Assembly (NCBI GenBank): GCA_963825635.1
Contig: CAWGTU010000001.1
Coordinates: 434,001 to 498,000 of the forward strand
Length of the DNA stretch: 64,000 nt
From: JAOUEA01 sp963825635
Lineage (GTDB): Bacteria; Actinomycetota; UBA4738; HRBIN12
Direction of reading: 5' to 3'
Shown: positions 48,432 to 55,890 of the stretch, one piece after another
Position numbering within the stretch: position 1 is the stretch's first letter
How the letters are laid out: the number at the start of each line of letters is the position of its first letter
Translations under genes and position numbers: made by a program
The notes under the pieces: model-generated
What the model saw: only the letters and a program-made list of their open reading frames with translations
What the model was told of the DNA's origin: nothing
Database searches by the model: none

Positions 48432-49069
48432 TCGTCATCGCGAAGGAGCCGGTCCCCGGGCGGGCCAAGACGCGTCTCTGCCCGCCGTGCACCTCGGCCG
48501 AGGCGGCCTCGATCGCGGAAGCGGCGCTCGCCGACACCCTCGAAACCGTGTGCGGGGTCGCCGGGGTCGATCCGGTCGTGGTGCTCGACGGAGCGCCCGG
48601 CCCGTGGCTGCCGGCCGGGGTGCCGGTGCGACCGCAACGCGGGGAGGGTCTCGACGTGCGGCTGGCGGCGGCGTTCACCGACGTGGGGGCTCCGGCGCTG
48701 CTGATCGGGATGGACACGCCCCAGGTCTCACCGGCTCTCCTCGCCGAGGCGTGCGTCCGGCTATCGGCAGGCGACGTGGATGCGGTGCTCGGCCCGGCCG
48801 TTGACGGCGGGTGGTGGGCGATCGGCCTCAGGCGAGCGGACGACGACGTCTTCCTCGGGGTGCCGATGAGCACGGATCGGACGCTCCACGCGCAGCGGGC
48901 CCGGCTGCACACACGATCGCTCCGGGTGGCAGAGCTGCCGACGCTGCGCGACGTCGACCTCGCTGAGGACGCTGCTGCCGTGGCGCGGGAGGTGCCGGGG
49001 TCGCGGTTCGCCGCCGCGGTCGAGGAGAGCGCGATCGGACGCAGACGGGCCCTCGGAGTGAGCGTGTGA
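48422..49069 (+). CDS. DUF2064/TIGR04282-type nucleotidyl/glycosyl transferase
   Basis: 215 residues from the ATG at 48422, which overlaps the GT2 stop by ten bases. Signatures are MRLIVIAKEPVPGRAKTRLCPP, the Rossmann-type nucleotide loop also seen in CofC-like guanylyltransferases, then LLIGMDTPQVSPALL and GPAVDGGWWAIGLRRADDDVF. Members near GT2 genes are annotated as arsenosugar biosynthesis glycosyltransferases, though the biochemistry of the family is poorly known. Here it is coupled (GTGA) to a SAM methyltransferase, so methylation of the product is likely. Confidence 0.85.
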   Translation: MRLIVIAKEPVPGRAKTRLCPPCTSAEAASIAEAALADTLETVCGVAGVDPVVVLDGAPGPWLPAGVPVRPQRGEGLDVRLAAAFTDVGAPALLIGMDTPQVSPALLAEACVRLSAGDVDAVLGPAVDGGWWAIGLRRADDDVFLGVPMSTDRTLHAQRARLHTRSLRVAELPTLRDVDLAEDAAAVAREVPGSRFAAAVEESAIGRRRALGVSV

Positions 49070-49704
49070 GCGCCGTCGCGTGGACCGTGGCGCACGCGTC
49101 CGCCGTCGGCCTGCCCGAACGGGAGACGGTGCTGCGCTCGCGATGCGGCAAGGTCATCTCGCTGTCCAGTGGGCGCTGGTGGGCCGAGCCCGCCGAGGAG
49201 GAGGCGTCGGTCCTGGGTCTCGCGATCGGGCCCGCGCTCGATCTCGGCTGCGGACCCGGCCGGCACTGTGCGGCCTTGAGCCGCCGCGGTATCCGAGCGG
49301 TCGGGGTGGACTCGTCGAGCGCGGCGGTGGCCGCCGCTCGGGCTCGCGGCGCCGAGGTGGTGCAGCGGTCCGTGTTCGACCCGCTGCCCGACGAGGGGCG
49401 CTGGGCCAGCGCCCTGCTGCTCGACGGCAACGTGGGCATCGGTGGAGACCCTCACGCCCTGTTCCGGCGGGCCCGCTCGCTCCTGCGACTCGGCGGCCGG
49501 CTGCTCGTCGAGGTCGATGGGCCGGGTGTCGCGATCCAACGGCTCCACGTCCGCGCGGAGCTGCCCGGTGGCGCGACGGAGTGGTTCCCGTGGGCGTGCG
49601 TTGGCGTCGACGGTCTGGGTGAGCTCGCCGATGGGGCGGACCTGCTGCTCGAGAGCCTCTGGACCGAAGCCGGTCGGTGGTTCGCGAGGCTGGACGCGCG
49701 ATGA
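49066..49704 (+). CDS. class I SAM-dependent methyltransferase
   Basis: 212 residues from a GTG at 49066 overlapping the previous stop. Motif I is ALDLGCGPGRHCAAL, motif II GVDSSSAAVAAARARGAEVVQRSV, motif III ASALLLDGNVGIGGDPHALFRRARSLLRLGGRLLVEVDGPG. The second half is Trp-rich (ATEWFPWACVGVD). It methylates a small molecule or sugar-linked compound in the cytoplasm. The next gene starts on its stop codon (ATGA). Its position between DUF2064 and the molybdoenzyme suggests that its substrate is an intermediate of the cluster. Confidence 0.88.
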   Translation: MSAVAWTVAHASAVGLPERETVLRSRCGKVISLSSGRWWAEPAEEEASVLGLAIGPALDLGCGPGRHCAALSRRGIRAVGVDSSSAAVAAARARGAEVVQRSVFDPLPDEGRWASALLLDGNVGIGGDPHALFRRARSLLRLGGRLLVEVDGPGVAIQRLHVRAELPGGATEWFPWACVGVDGLGELADGADLLLESLWTEAGRWFARLDAR

Positions 49705-50897
49705 CGGGCTCGCCGACCCCGTTGGAACGGCTGACGCCTCCCAGGGTCGGACCTTTCCGTGAGGAGACCTTCCGCAGTCCCTTGCACTCGGTGCGGGTGG
49801 CCTCGATCCTCGGCATCTCCCTGGGGGTGACGTTCACGGTCTGCTTCCTCACGGGGTTCCTCTCGCATCTGATCCAGCATCCGCCCTCGTTCTTCGCGTG
49901 GCCGGCACGTCCGGGCTGGCTCTACCGGGTCTCACAGGGCGTGCACGTGACCACCGGCATCGCGTCGATCCCGTTGCTGCTCGCGAAGCTCTGGACCGTG
50001 TACCCGCGGTTCTGGACGTGGCCACCGTTGCGCAGCGCGGCTCACCTGATCGAGCGCCTCGCGCTCCTACCCTTGGTGGGAGGCTCGCTCTTCCTGCTGT
50101 TCACCGGCGTCGGGTCGATCTCGCGGTGGTTCCCATGGGACTTCTCGTTCCCGCCCGCGCACTACGCGGCGGCGTGGATCACGATCGGCGCGCTGATCGT
50201 GCACGTCGGCGCGAAGGCGGGCGCGGCGCGTCGCGCGCTGTCGGGGCGGTCTCCGGACGTCACGAGCGAAGCCGTCGCCGACGAACGCGCGTGGGGCGGC
50301 CTGTCGCGTCGTGGCTTCCTCGGGGCGGCGTTCGGGGGGGCTGCGGCGCTCGTCGTGGCCACGGTCGGCCAGACGCTCCGTCCGTTCGCAGCGATCTCGG
50401 TGCTGGCGCCCCGTGATCCGCGCGTCGGACCCCAGGGCCTGCCCGTGAACAAGACCGCGAGCTCGGCCGGCGTCGTCGATGCCGCGATGAGCGCCTCGTG
50501 GCGACTGACCGTCGAGGGGAACGTGGGCACCCCGCTCTCGCTCTCGCTCGACGAGATGCGCGCGCTGGCACACCGCGATGCCGATCTCGTGATCGCGTGC
50601 GTCGACGGGTGGAGCGCGGCCGGGCGGTGGCGCGGGGTGCCGCTGCGTGACCTGCTCGCCCTCGCCGGAGCCGATGGTGCGGCCTCGGCGACCGTAGCGT
50701 CGCTGCAGCGTCCCGGCGCCGCGTACGCGTCGAGCGAGGTCAACGCCGGGCAGATCCTCGACCCCGACACGATGCTGGCGCTCGAGCTGAACGGGGCGCC
50801 GCTGCACATCGATCACGGGTTCCCGGTGCGGCTGATCGGGCCGAACCGTCCCGGGGTGCAACAGACGAAATGGGTGACCTCGGTGGTGGTGACGTGA
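49701..50897 (+). CDS. membrane cytochrome b561-like + sulfite-oxidase-type molybdopterin oxidoreductase
   Basis: 398 residues from the ATG at 49701. The N-terminal ~175 residues hold four membrane helices with several His residues (GVHVTTGIASIPLLLAKLW, AAHLIERLALLPLVGGSLFLLF, HYAAAWITIGALIVHVG) like di-heme cytochrome b. A second hydrophobic segment begins with LSRRGFLGAAFGG (202-214), a Tat-like motif internal to the chain. The catalytic domain (about 240-398) is a sulfite-oxidase/YedY-type Moco fold with Cys300 in VIACVDGWSAAGRWRGVPLRDLL, then MLALELNGAPLHIDHGFPVRLIGPN. It is probably an extracytoplasmic reductase or oxidase drawing electrons through its own membrane part. Needs Moco from moeA/moaC. 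Confidence 0.88.
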   Translation: MTGSPTPLERLTPPRVGPFREETFRSPLHSVRVASILGISLGVTFTVCFLTGFLSHLIQHPPSFFAWPARPGWLYRVSQGVHVTTGIASIPLLLAKLWTVYPRFWTWPPLRSAAHLIERLALLPLVGGSLFLLFTGVGSISRWFPWDFSFPPAHYAAAWITIGALIVHVGAKAGAARRALSGRSPDVTSEAVADERAWGGLSRRGFLGAAFGGAAALVVATVGQTLRPFAAISVLAPRDPRVGPQGLPVNKTASSAGVVDAAMSASWRLTVEGNVGTPLSLSLDEMRALAHRDADLVIACVDGWSAAGRWRGVPLRDLLALAGADGAASATVASLQRPGAAYASSEVNAGQILDPDTMLALELNGAPLHIDHGFPVRLIGPNRPGVQQTKWVTSVVVT

Positions 50898-51358
50898 CGG
50901 ACGGTCGGCGGTCTCCGTCCGTGGACCCGGCGGAGCTCACGAGCAGGTATGGGCCGCTGTTCTGGTCGTGTCTGGCCGTGGGCACGGTCGTCATGGGGTT
51001 CGGACTGATCTCGCTCTTCTCGAAGGCGGGCGCGACGAAGCCCCTCAACTTCGCCGCCTTCTACGTCGGCCTTGCCCTCGTCCACGACTTCCTGCTGGCG
51101 CCGGCGACGATCGTGATCGCGACCGGGCTGCGCGGCGTGTCGTCCCGTGCCGGCCGGGGGCTGCTCTTCGGCGCGCTCATCGTGAGCGCGGTCGTGGTGC
51201 TGTTCGCCGTGCCGTTGGTGTCCGGATGGGGAGCGCAGCCCGACAACCCGAGCTTCCTGCCTCGGAACTACGCGCTGGGCCTCGCGCTCGTCCTGGCGTT
51301 GGTCTGGGGAGTCGCCGCCGCGGTGTTGCTCGCCCGCACGCGACGGGGGTCCTCATGA
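50894..51358 (+). CDS. four-helix membrane protein of the molybdoenzyme cluster
   Basis: 154 residues from the GTG at 50894 that overlaps the molybdoenzyme stop (GTGA); an in-frame ATG at 50870 would overlap 28 bp. Four hydrophobic segments are present (WSCLAVGTVVMGFGLISLFS, FYVGLALVHDFLLAPATIVIATGL, LLFGALIVSAVVVLFAVPLVSGW and YALGLALVLALVWGVAAAVLLAR). A His-Asp in the second helix could bind heme, but no classical motif is complete. It may be a partner subunit of the cytochrome-b-like molybdoenzyme. Its stop overlaps the next start (ATGA). Confidence 0.78.
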   Translation: MTDGRRSPSVDPAELTSRYGPLFWSCLAVGTVVMGFGLISLFSKAGATKPLNFAAFYVGLALVHDFLLAPATIVIATGLRGVSSRAGRGLLFGALIVSAVVVLFAVPLVSGWGAQPDNPSFLPRNYALGLALVLALVWGVAAAVLLARTRRGSS

Positions 51359-52752
51359 GCGATCGTCGCGGCCCGGCCACCCTGAGGGACCACGCGACGT
51401 CCGGCCGCGACCCGGGAGCGGGGTCGAGCGACCCGGGCGGCCTCGCTCGCTCGCCGGTGCCCTCGAGCGGCGCGATGCGACGAGCGACGGTCGCAGCGCT
51501 CGTCGTCGGGCTCGGAGCCGTCGGCGTCGTGCACGCCTGGGGGCGATGGCTCCAGTCGCGCGGCGCCCGCATGCGCGTCAACGCCCCACCGCTGACCGGC
51601 AACATCGACCCGCGCGTCTCCTGGTGGTCCCTGCCGGCCCTGATGGTGGCGGCGTGCGCCGCGGGCGGCGCCGACCGCCTCGCGCGCACCCTCCCGTGGC
51701 GCCGCCTGATGTGGGCCTGCTTCGCCGCAGCGCTCGTCTGGTCGGCGGCGCTCGCGGCATGGGACGGGGCAGCGGGCTTCACCCGCTCCTCGGGGTCGGC
51801 GGTCGACTACCTCGCGGCGCTGCCCGCGATCGACGGCGTCGGGTCGTTCCTGCACTCGCTGATCACCGATACCCGGTCGTGGCCGACCCACGTCCAGGCC
51901 CACCCGCCAGGCATGGTGCTGCTGCTCCGGGGTCTGCGCCCGCTCGGCCTCGCGACACCCGCGTGGGTGGCGGGGCTGGAGCACGTGGCGGGCGCCGCGT
52001 CGGTTCCGGCGCTGCTGCTCGCGACCCGTGAGGTCGCGGGCGAGCGGGCGGCGCGCGCGGCCGCACCGTTCCTCGTCTTCTCGTCGATCGCGATCTGGTG
52101 GTCCTCGGGCGACGCGGTGTTCCTCGGGGTGGGTGCCTGGGCGGTCGCGCTCTGCGTGCTCGCCACCGGCCGGCGGGGCCGTCGCAGCGTCGTGCTCGCG
52201 CTATCGGGCGGGGCCCTGTGGGCGGTCTCCGTGTTCCTCTCCTACGGCATCGTCCTCCTCGCGAGCGTGCCGGCGGTCGTGGCATGGCGTCGCGGACGGG
52301 TGCGGGTGCTCGGCCTGGCGTGCGTGCCCGTCGCCGCGACCGTCGGAATCGCCGCCGCGGGCGGCTTCTGGTGGTTGGACGGGCTCGCCGCCACGCGGGA
52401 GGCGTACGCGCTGAGCCTCGCACGGGTTCGGCCGTATCCCTACTTCGTGGTCGCGAACCTCGCGGCCGCCGCGGTCGCCGTCGGCCCGGCGGTCTGGGTG
52501 GGGCTCACCCGCCTGCGGCGCGGCGGGGCCTGGATGCTCGCCGGCGGGGCCCTCGTCGCGATCGTGCTCGCCGATCTCTCGGGACTGTCGAAGGGCGAGG
52601 TCGAACGCATCTGGCTGCCGTTCCTGCCCTGGCTCGTGGTGGCGGCGACCGCGGCCTACGCCGAGGCGTCGCCCACTGCCCGCCGTGGATGGCTGGGTGC
52701 CCAGCTCGCCTGGGCCCTGCTGGTGCAGGCACTGGTGATGTCGCCGTGGTGA
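51355..52752 (+). CDS. polytopic membrane protein, probable GT-C-type transferase
   Basis: 465 residues from the ATG at 51355 overlapping the previous stop. It starts with a hydrophilic Arg/Pro/Ser segment of ~40 residues, then about ten helices. Between them, a conserved-looking extracytoplasmic loop contains FLHSLITDTRSWPTHVQAHPPGMVLLLRGLRPLGL with His/Pro/Glu-type residues, as in lipid-linked sugar transferases. It ends with a helix carrying GEVERIWLPFLPWLVVAATAAYAEA. It is 10 bp upstream of the epimerase. I would call it a glycosyltransferase by pattern only. Confidence 0.7.
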   Translation: MSDRRGPATLRDHATSGRDPGAGSSDPGGLARSPVPSSGAMRRATVAALVVGLGAVGVVHAWGRWLQSRGARMRVNAPPLTGNIDPRVSWWSLPALMVAACAAGGADRLARTLPWRRLMWACFAAALVWSAALAAWDGAAGFTRSSGSAVDYLAALPAIDGVGSFLHSLITDTRSWPTHVQAHPPGMVLLLRGLRPLGLATPAWVAGLEHVAGAASVPALLLATREVAGERAARAAAPFLVFSSIAIWWSSGDAVFLGVGAWAVALCVLATGRRGRRSVVLALSGGALWAVSVFLSYGIVLLASVPAVVAWRRGRVRVLGLACVPVAATVGIAAAGGFWWLDGLAATREAYALSLARVRPYPYFVVANLAAAAVAVGPAVWVGLTRLRRGGAWMLAGGALVAIVLADLSGLSKGEVERIWLPFLPWLVVAATAAYAEASPTARRGWLGAQLAWALLVQALVMSPW

Positions 52753-52762
52753 GGGGTCCGAC

Positions 52763-53950
52763 GTGCGCGTGCTGGTGACCGGCGGGGCCGGCTTCGTCGG
52801 GTCGCACATCGTCGATGCGCTGGTCGCGTGCGGCCACGACGTGATCTCGCTCGACGTCATCGCGCCGTCGGCGCATGCCGGTCGTCCGGAGTACCTGCGC
52901 GATGACGTCGAGCACATGGATGCCGATGTGCGGGACCTCGTGGCCGTGAGGCAGGCCGTGCAAGGAGTCGACGCGGTCTGCCACCAGGCGGCGAAGGTGG
53001 GGCTGGGCGTCGACTTCCTCGATGTCGACGCCTACGTCTCCCACAACGATCTCGGTACCGCGACGCTGCTCCGTGCGCTGCACGAGCGACGCTTCCGCGG
53101 GCCGATCGTGCTCGCGAGCAGCATGGTGGTCTACGGCGAGGGGCGGTACCGATGCGACGAGCACGGTGTCGTTCGTCCCGGGCCTCGCCGCATCGAGGAC
53201 CTCGAGGTCGGGCGGTTCGACCCGCGGTGTCCCTCGTGCGGTGCGACCCTGGCCGCCGAGGCGATCACCGAGGAGGCGCCGCTCGATCCGCGCAACGTCT
53301 ACGCCGCCACGAAGGTGCATCAGGAGCATCTGTGCGCCGCCTACGCGCGTGAGCACGGTGGACCGGTGGCGGCCCTGCGCTACCACAACGTCTACGGTCC
53401 TCGCATGCCCCGGGACACGCCGTACGCGGGCGTGGCGAGCATCTTCCGGAGTGCCCTCGAGCGAGGCGATGCGCCGTCGGTGCTCGAGGACGGACGCCAG
53501 ATGCGGAACTTCGTGCACGTCCGCGACGTCGCCGACGCCAACGTACGGGCGCTCGAGTCGAGCGCCGACGGCGCGTTCAACATCGCGAGCACGTCGCCGC
53601 ACACCGTGGGAGAGATGGCGCGGGCGCTCGCCGGCGCCTTCGGCGACGATGCTCTTCGACCACGCGTCGACGGCGGCTACCGCCTCGGCGACGTGCGCCA
53701 CGTGTTCGCTTCCCCCGCGAAGGCCTCGCGCGAGCTCGGGTTCCGAGCGACCGTGGGGTTCGAGGACGGCATGCGAGCGTTCGCCCGAGCGCCCTTGCGA
53801 GGCGCGTCGCCGTCCGACCCCGAGCGCGCGCTGAGCCGAGGGATGGGCCGACGGGCTCTCGATCGCCGCGACGGTGGCCGTGGCGGCGATCGGTGCGGCC
53901 GTGGTCGAGGGACATCGCGGCCGGTGACCCGACTCCGACGTCGACGCTGA
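52763..53950 (+). CDS. NAD-dependent sugar epimerase/dehydratase
   Basis: Extended SDR with VTGGAGFVGSHIVDALV (GxxGxxG), SSMVVYGEG (Ser) and NVYAATKVHQEHL (YxxxK). An inserted zinc-ribbon-like DPRCPSCGATLAAEA lies between strand and helix, and QMRNFVHVRDVADANV is in the substrate domain. It should act on a nucleotide sugar (UDP-glucose 4-epimerase-like). From about residue 350 the frame turns Arg/Gly-rich (MGRRALDRRDGGRGG onward) and is probably not the natural end: another reading of the DNA here resembles the signal peptide of the next gene. An indel near 53835-53862 could therefore have extended the protein artificially. GTG start at 52763. Confidence 0.85.
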   Translation: MRVLVTGGAGFVGSHIVDALVACGHDVISLDVIAPSAHAGRPEYLRDDVEHMDADVRDLVAVRQAVQGVDAVCHQAAKVGLGVDFLDVDAYVSHNDLGTATLLRALHERRFRGPIVLASSMVVYGEGRYRCDEHGVVRPGPRRIEDLEVGRFDPRCPSCGATLAAEAITEEAPLDPRNVYAATKVHQEHLCAAYAREHGGPVAALRYHNVYGPRMPRDTPYAGVASIFRSALERGDAPSVLEDGRQMRNFVHVRDVADANVRALESSADGAFNIASTSPHTVGEMARALAGAFGDDALRPRVDGGYRLGDVRHVFASPAKASRELGFRATVGFEDGMRAFARAPLRGASPSDPERALSRGMGRRALDRRDGGRGGDRCGRGRGTSRPVTRLRRRR

Positions 53951-54754
53951 TACCCGACGCCGCGTTCCCGGCCGCGATGGTCGCGCTGCCGGGCGGAGGC
54001 CTCCTCTACGGCGAGCGTCTCACCGGTCGCGTGATGCGGGTCGACCCATCCGGTGGCGCCGAGGCGATCGGCGAGGTCGATGTGTCGACCGAGGGTGAGC
54101 AGCGGGGCCTCCTCGGCATCGCGACACGCGGCGACGAGGTCTTCGTCTCGTTGACCGCGCCGTCGGGCAGGCTACAGGATCGAACGACTCGGTGGGGGCG
54201 TCGTGTGGGCGGGCCCGCCGAGCGCCGATCGCGCCAACGGCGGCAGGATCGCGTTCGCGCCCGACGGAACGCTCGTGGTCGGCGTCGGTGACCTCCTCGA
54301 CCCACGGGCGGCCGCCGACCCGACGGCCCCCAACGGCAAGATGCTGGCGATCGACCCCGACGGACCCCCGGACCAGCGCCCGGCCACGATCTCGTCGGGC
54401 TGGAACAATCCGTTCGCCTTCGCGTTCGCTCCGAACGGCACACTGTTCGTCGCCGACAACGTCGGTGGGCCCGGCGACGAACGCCTGGCGATCGGGAACG
54501 CCGGACCCGACCCGGTGGTGCTGGGGATACTCCCGGCGCACTCGGTGCCGAGTGGACTCGCGGTGCTTGCGGACGGACGTCTCGCCCTCTGCACCTACTT
54601 GACCCGCACGTTGAGGACCTATCGGGTCGTCGGCGGCATCGCGATGCCCGACGCCGTGCCGCTCGCCACGGACTGCTCGATCGGCGTCATCGCCCTCGCC
54701 GACGGGCGGCTCGCCTACGCCGACGAGGATGCGATCCGGGTGGTCTCCCCATGA
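53843..54754 (+). pseudogene. frame-broken PQQ-type (soluble glucose/aldose) sugar dehydrogenase-like gene
   Basis: Three reading frames contribute in turn. From the ATG at 53843, MGRRAL can be joined after one shift to a signal-peptide-like IAATVAVAAIGAAVV. The frame from 53893 gives PDAAFPAAMVALPGGGLLYGERLTGR and VSTEGEQRGLLGIATRGDEVFVS, the beta-propeller blades of sGDH/YliI-like sugar dehydrogenases. After about 54155-54190 another frame continues with YRIERLGGGVVW, IAFAPDGTLVVGVGDLLD, WNNPFAFAFAPNGTLFVADN and GDERL. No single-base path is open across all of it. Either the gene decays, or the assembly has several indels. If intact it would be a secreted, PQQ-dependent aldose dehydrogenase. 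It closes the cluster that includes an epimerase and a molybdoenzyme. Confidence 0.7.
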
Positions 54755-54817
54755 GCTCACGGTCTCCCGCCGACCTCGTCGAGTTCGGTGCATCCGGCGG
54801 CGACCGGTGCCGTCTGC

Positions 54818-55660
54818 TCAGATCGTGGCTTCGCGCACCCCGGCCGCGACGAGTCCGAGCACCAGCGCCGCCACCGCCAGCCGGTAGAGCATGAACACCT
54901 TGAAGTCGTGGCGCTTCAGGTACTTCAGCAACCCCCAGATCACGAGGAAACCGCTGATCGCCGACGACACGAATCCCCAGAAGAACTGCGCCTCGTACCC
55001 CTGGAACCCGGTCGTCGCGAGATCGCTGGCCTTGTAGAGCCCCGCCCCCGCGATGATCGGCAGCGACAGCAGGAACGAGAACCGCGCCGCCGTCTCGCGG
55101 TCGAGGCCGATCGCGCGCGCGGCCGTCATCGTGACCCCCGACCGCGAGACGCCGGGCTGCAGCGCCATCGCCTGCGCGACGCCGAGGAACAGACCGGTGC
55201 GCACGCCGATCGAGTCCATCCCGCGCACGCTCGGCATGCGCTTGTCGACCAGGTAGAGCACGATGCCGAAGATCGCGAGCATCACGGCGATCAACACGGG
55301 GGCGCCGAGCCGCTCCTGGATCACGTCCTCGGCGAGCGCGCCCACGATCGCGCCCGGGATCGTGCCCACCACCAGCGCCCAGGCGATGCGTTCGTCGGTC
55401 GTCGAGATCGCCCGTGCGGCGAGGGTGTGCAGCCACGCCTTCAGGTAGCGCCACAGGTCGCGCCGGAAGTAGATCACGGCGCCCAGCAGGGTCCCCATGT
55501 GCAGGGCGACGTCGAAGCTCTTCGCGAAGTCGGCGTTGCCGCCGAGCTGCTCCCAGCCGAACAGCCACGGCACGAGGATCAGGTGCCCGGAGCTCGAGAC
55601 GGGCGCGTACTCGGTGGCGCCCTGCACGAAGCCGAGCACGATCGCTTCCCAGACGGTCAT
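54818..55660 (-). CDS. uppP: undecaprenyl-diphosphatase UppP/BacA
   Basis: 280 residues, eight or so helices. The conserved loops are EYAPVSSSGHLIL (E-x-x-PVSSSGH) and LQPGVSRSGVTMTAAR (PGxSRSGxT), containing the catalytic Glu, Ser and Arg residues. It dephosphorylates C55-PP on the outer side of the membrane to recycle carrier lipid for peptidoglycan and glycan synthesis. It is convergent with the broken sugar-dehydrogenase gene. Upstream (55661-55890) is an intergenic region of about 230 bp shared with the lysyl-oxidase gene, with a hairpin in it. Confidence 0.97.
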   Translation of the reverse strand: MTVWEAIVLGFVQGATEYAPVSSSGHLILVPWLFGWEQLGGNADFAKSFDVALHMGTLLGAVIYFRRDLWRYLKAWLHTLAARAISTTDERIAWALVVGTIPGAIVGALAEDVIQERLGAPVLIAVMLAIFGIVLYLVDKRMPSVRGMDSIGVRTGLFLGVAQAMALQPGVSRSGVTMTAARAIGLDRETAARFSFLLSLPIIAGAGLYKASDLATTGFQGYEAQFFWGFVSSAISGFLVIWGLLKYLKRHDFKVFMLYRLAVAALVLGLVAAGVREATI

Positions 55661-55742
55661 CGTCGGCCGCTCACGATCGGGACGCTCATCGACGCACGCT
55701 CATGACGGTTCCGGTTCCTCGTTGGGCTCGGCGGTGGGAGGG

Positions 55743-55765
55743 AGGCCGCCACATGCTAGCGGCCT
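55743..55765. other. hairpin in the divergent uppP/lysyl-oxidase intergenic region
   Basis: A perfect seven-base inverted repeat, AGGCCGC, nine-base loop CACATGCTA, GCGGCCT. It lies in the 230-bp region between divergent starts of uppP and the lysyl oxidase gene. Because it is not downstream of either gene, an operator or attenuator is as likely as a terminator. No coding sequence is seen in 55661-55890. Confidence 0.4.
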
Positions 55766-55890
55766 TCCGAGGCCCTCGGAACGGCCGAACGACCGGTTGT
55801 GCGCGGACGCACCGAGGGGATAGGGTCGGGCCGACTTCCCCCTCGTGCGTCACGTCGTGCGGGGGCCGCCCCGGGTGATGGAGGCTTCCC

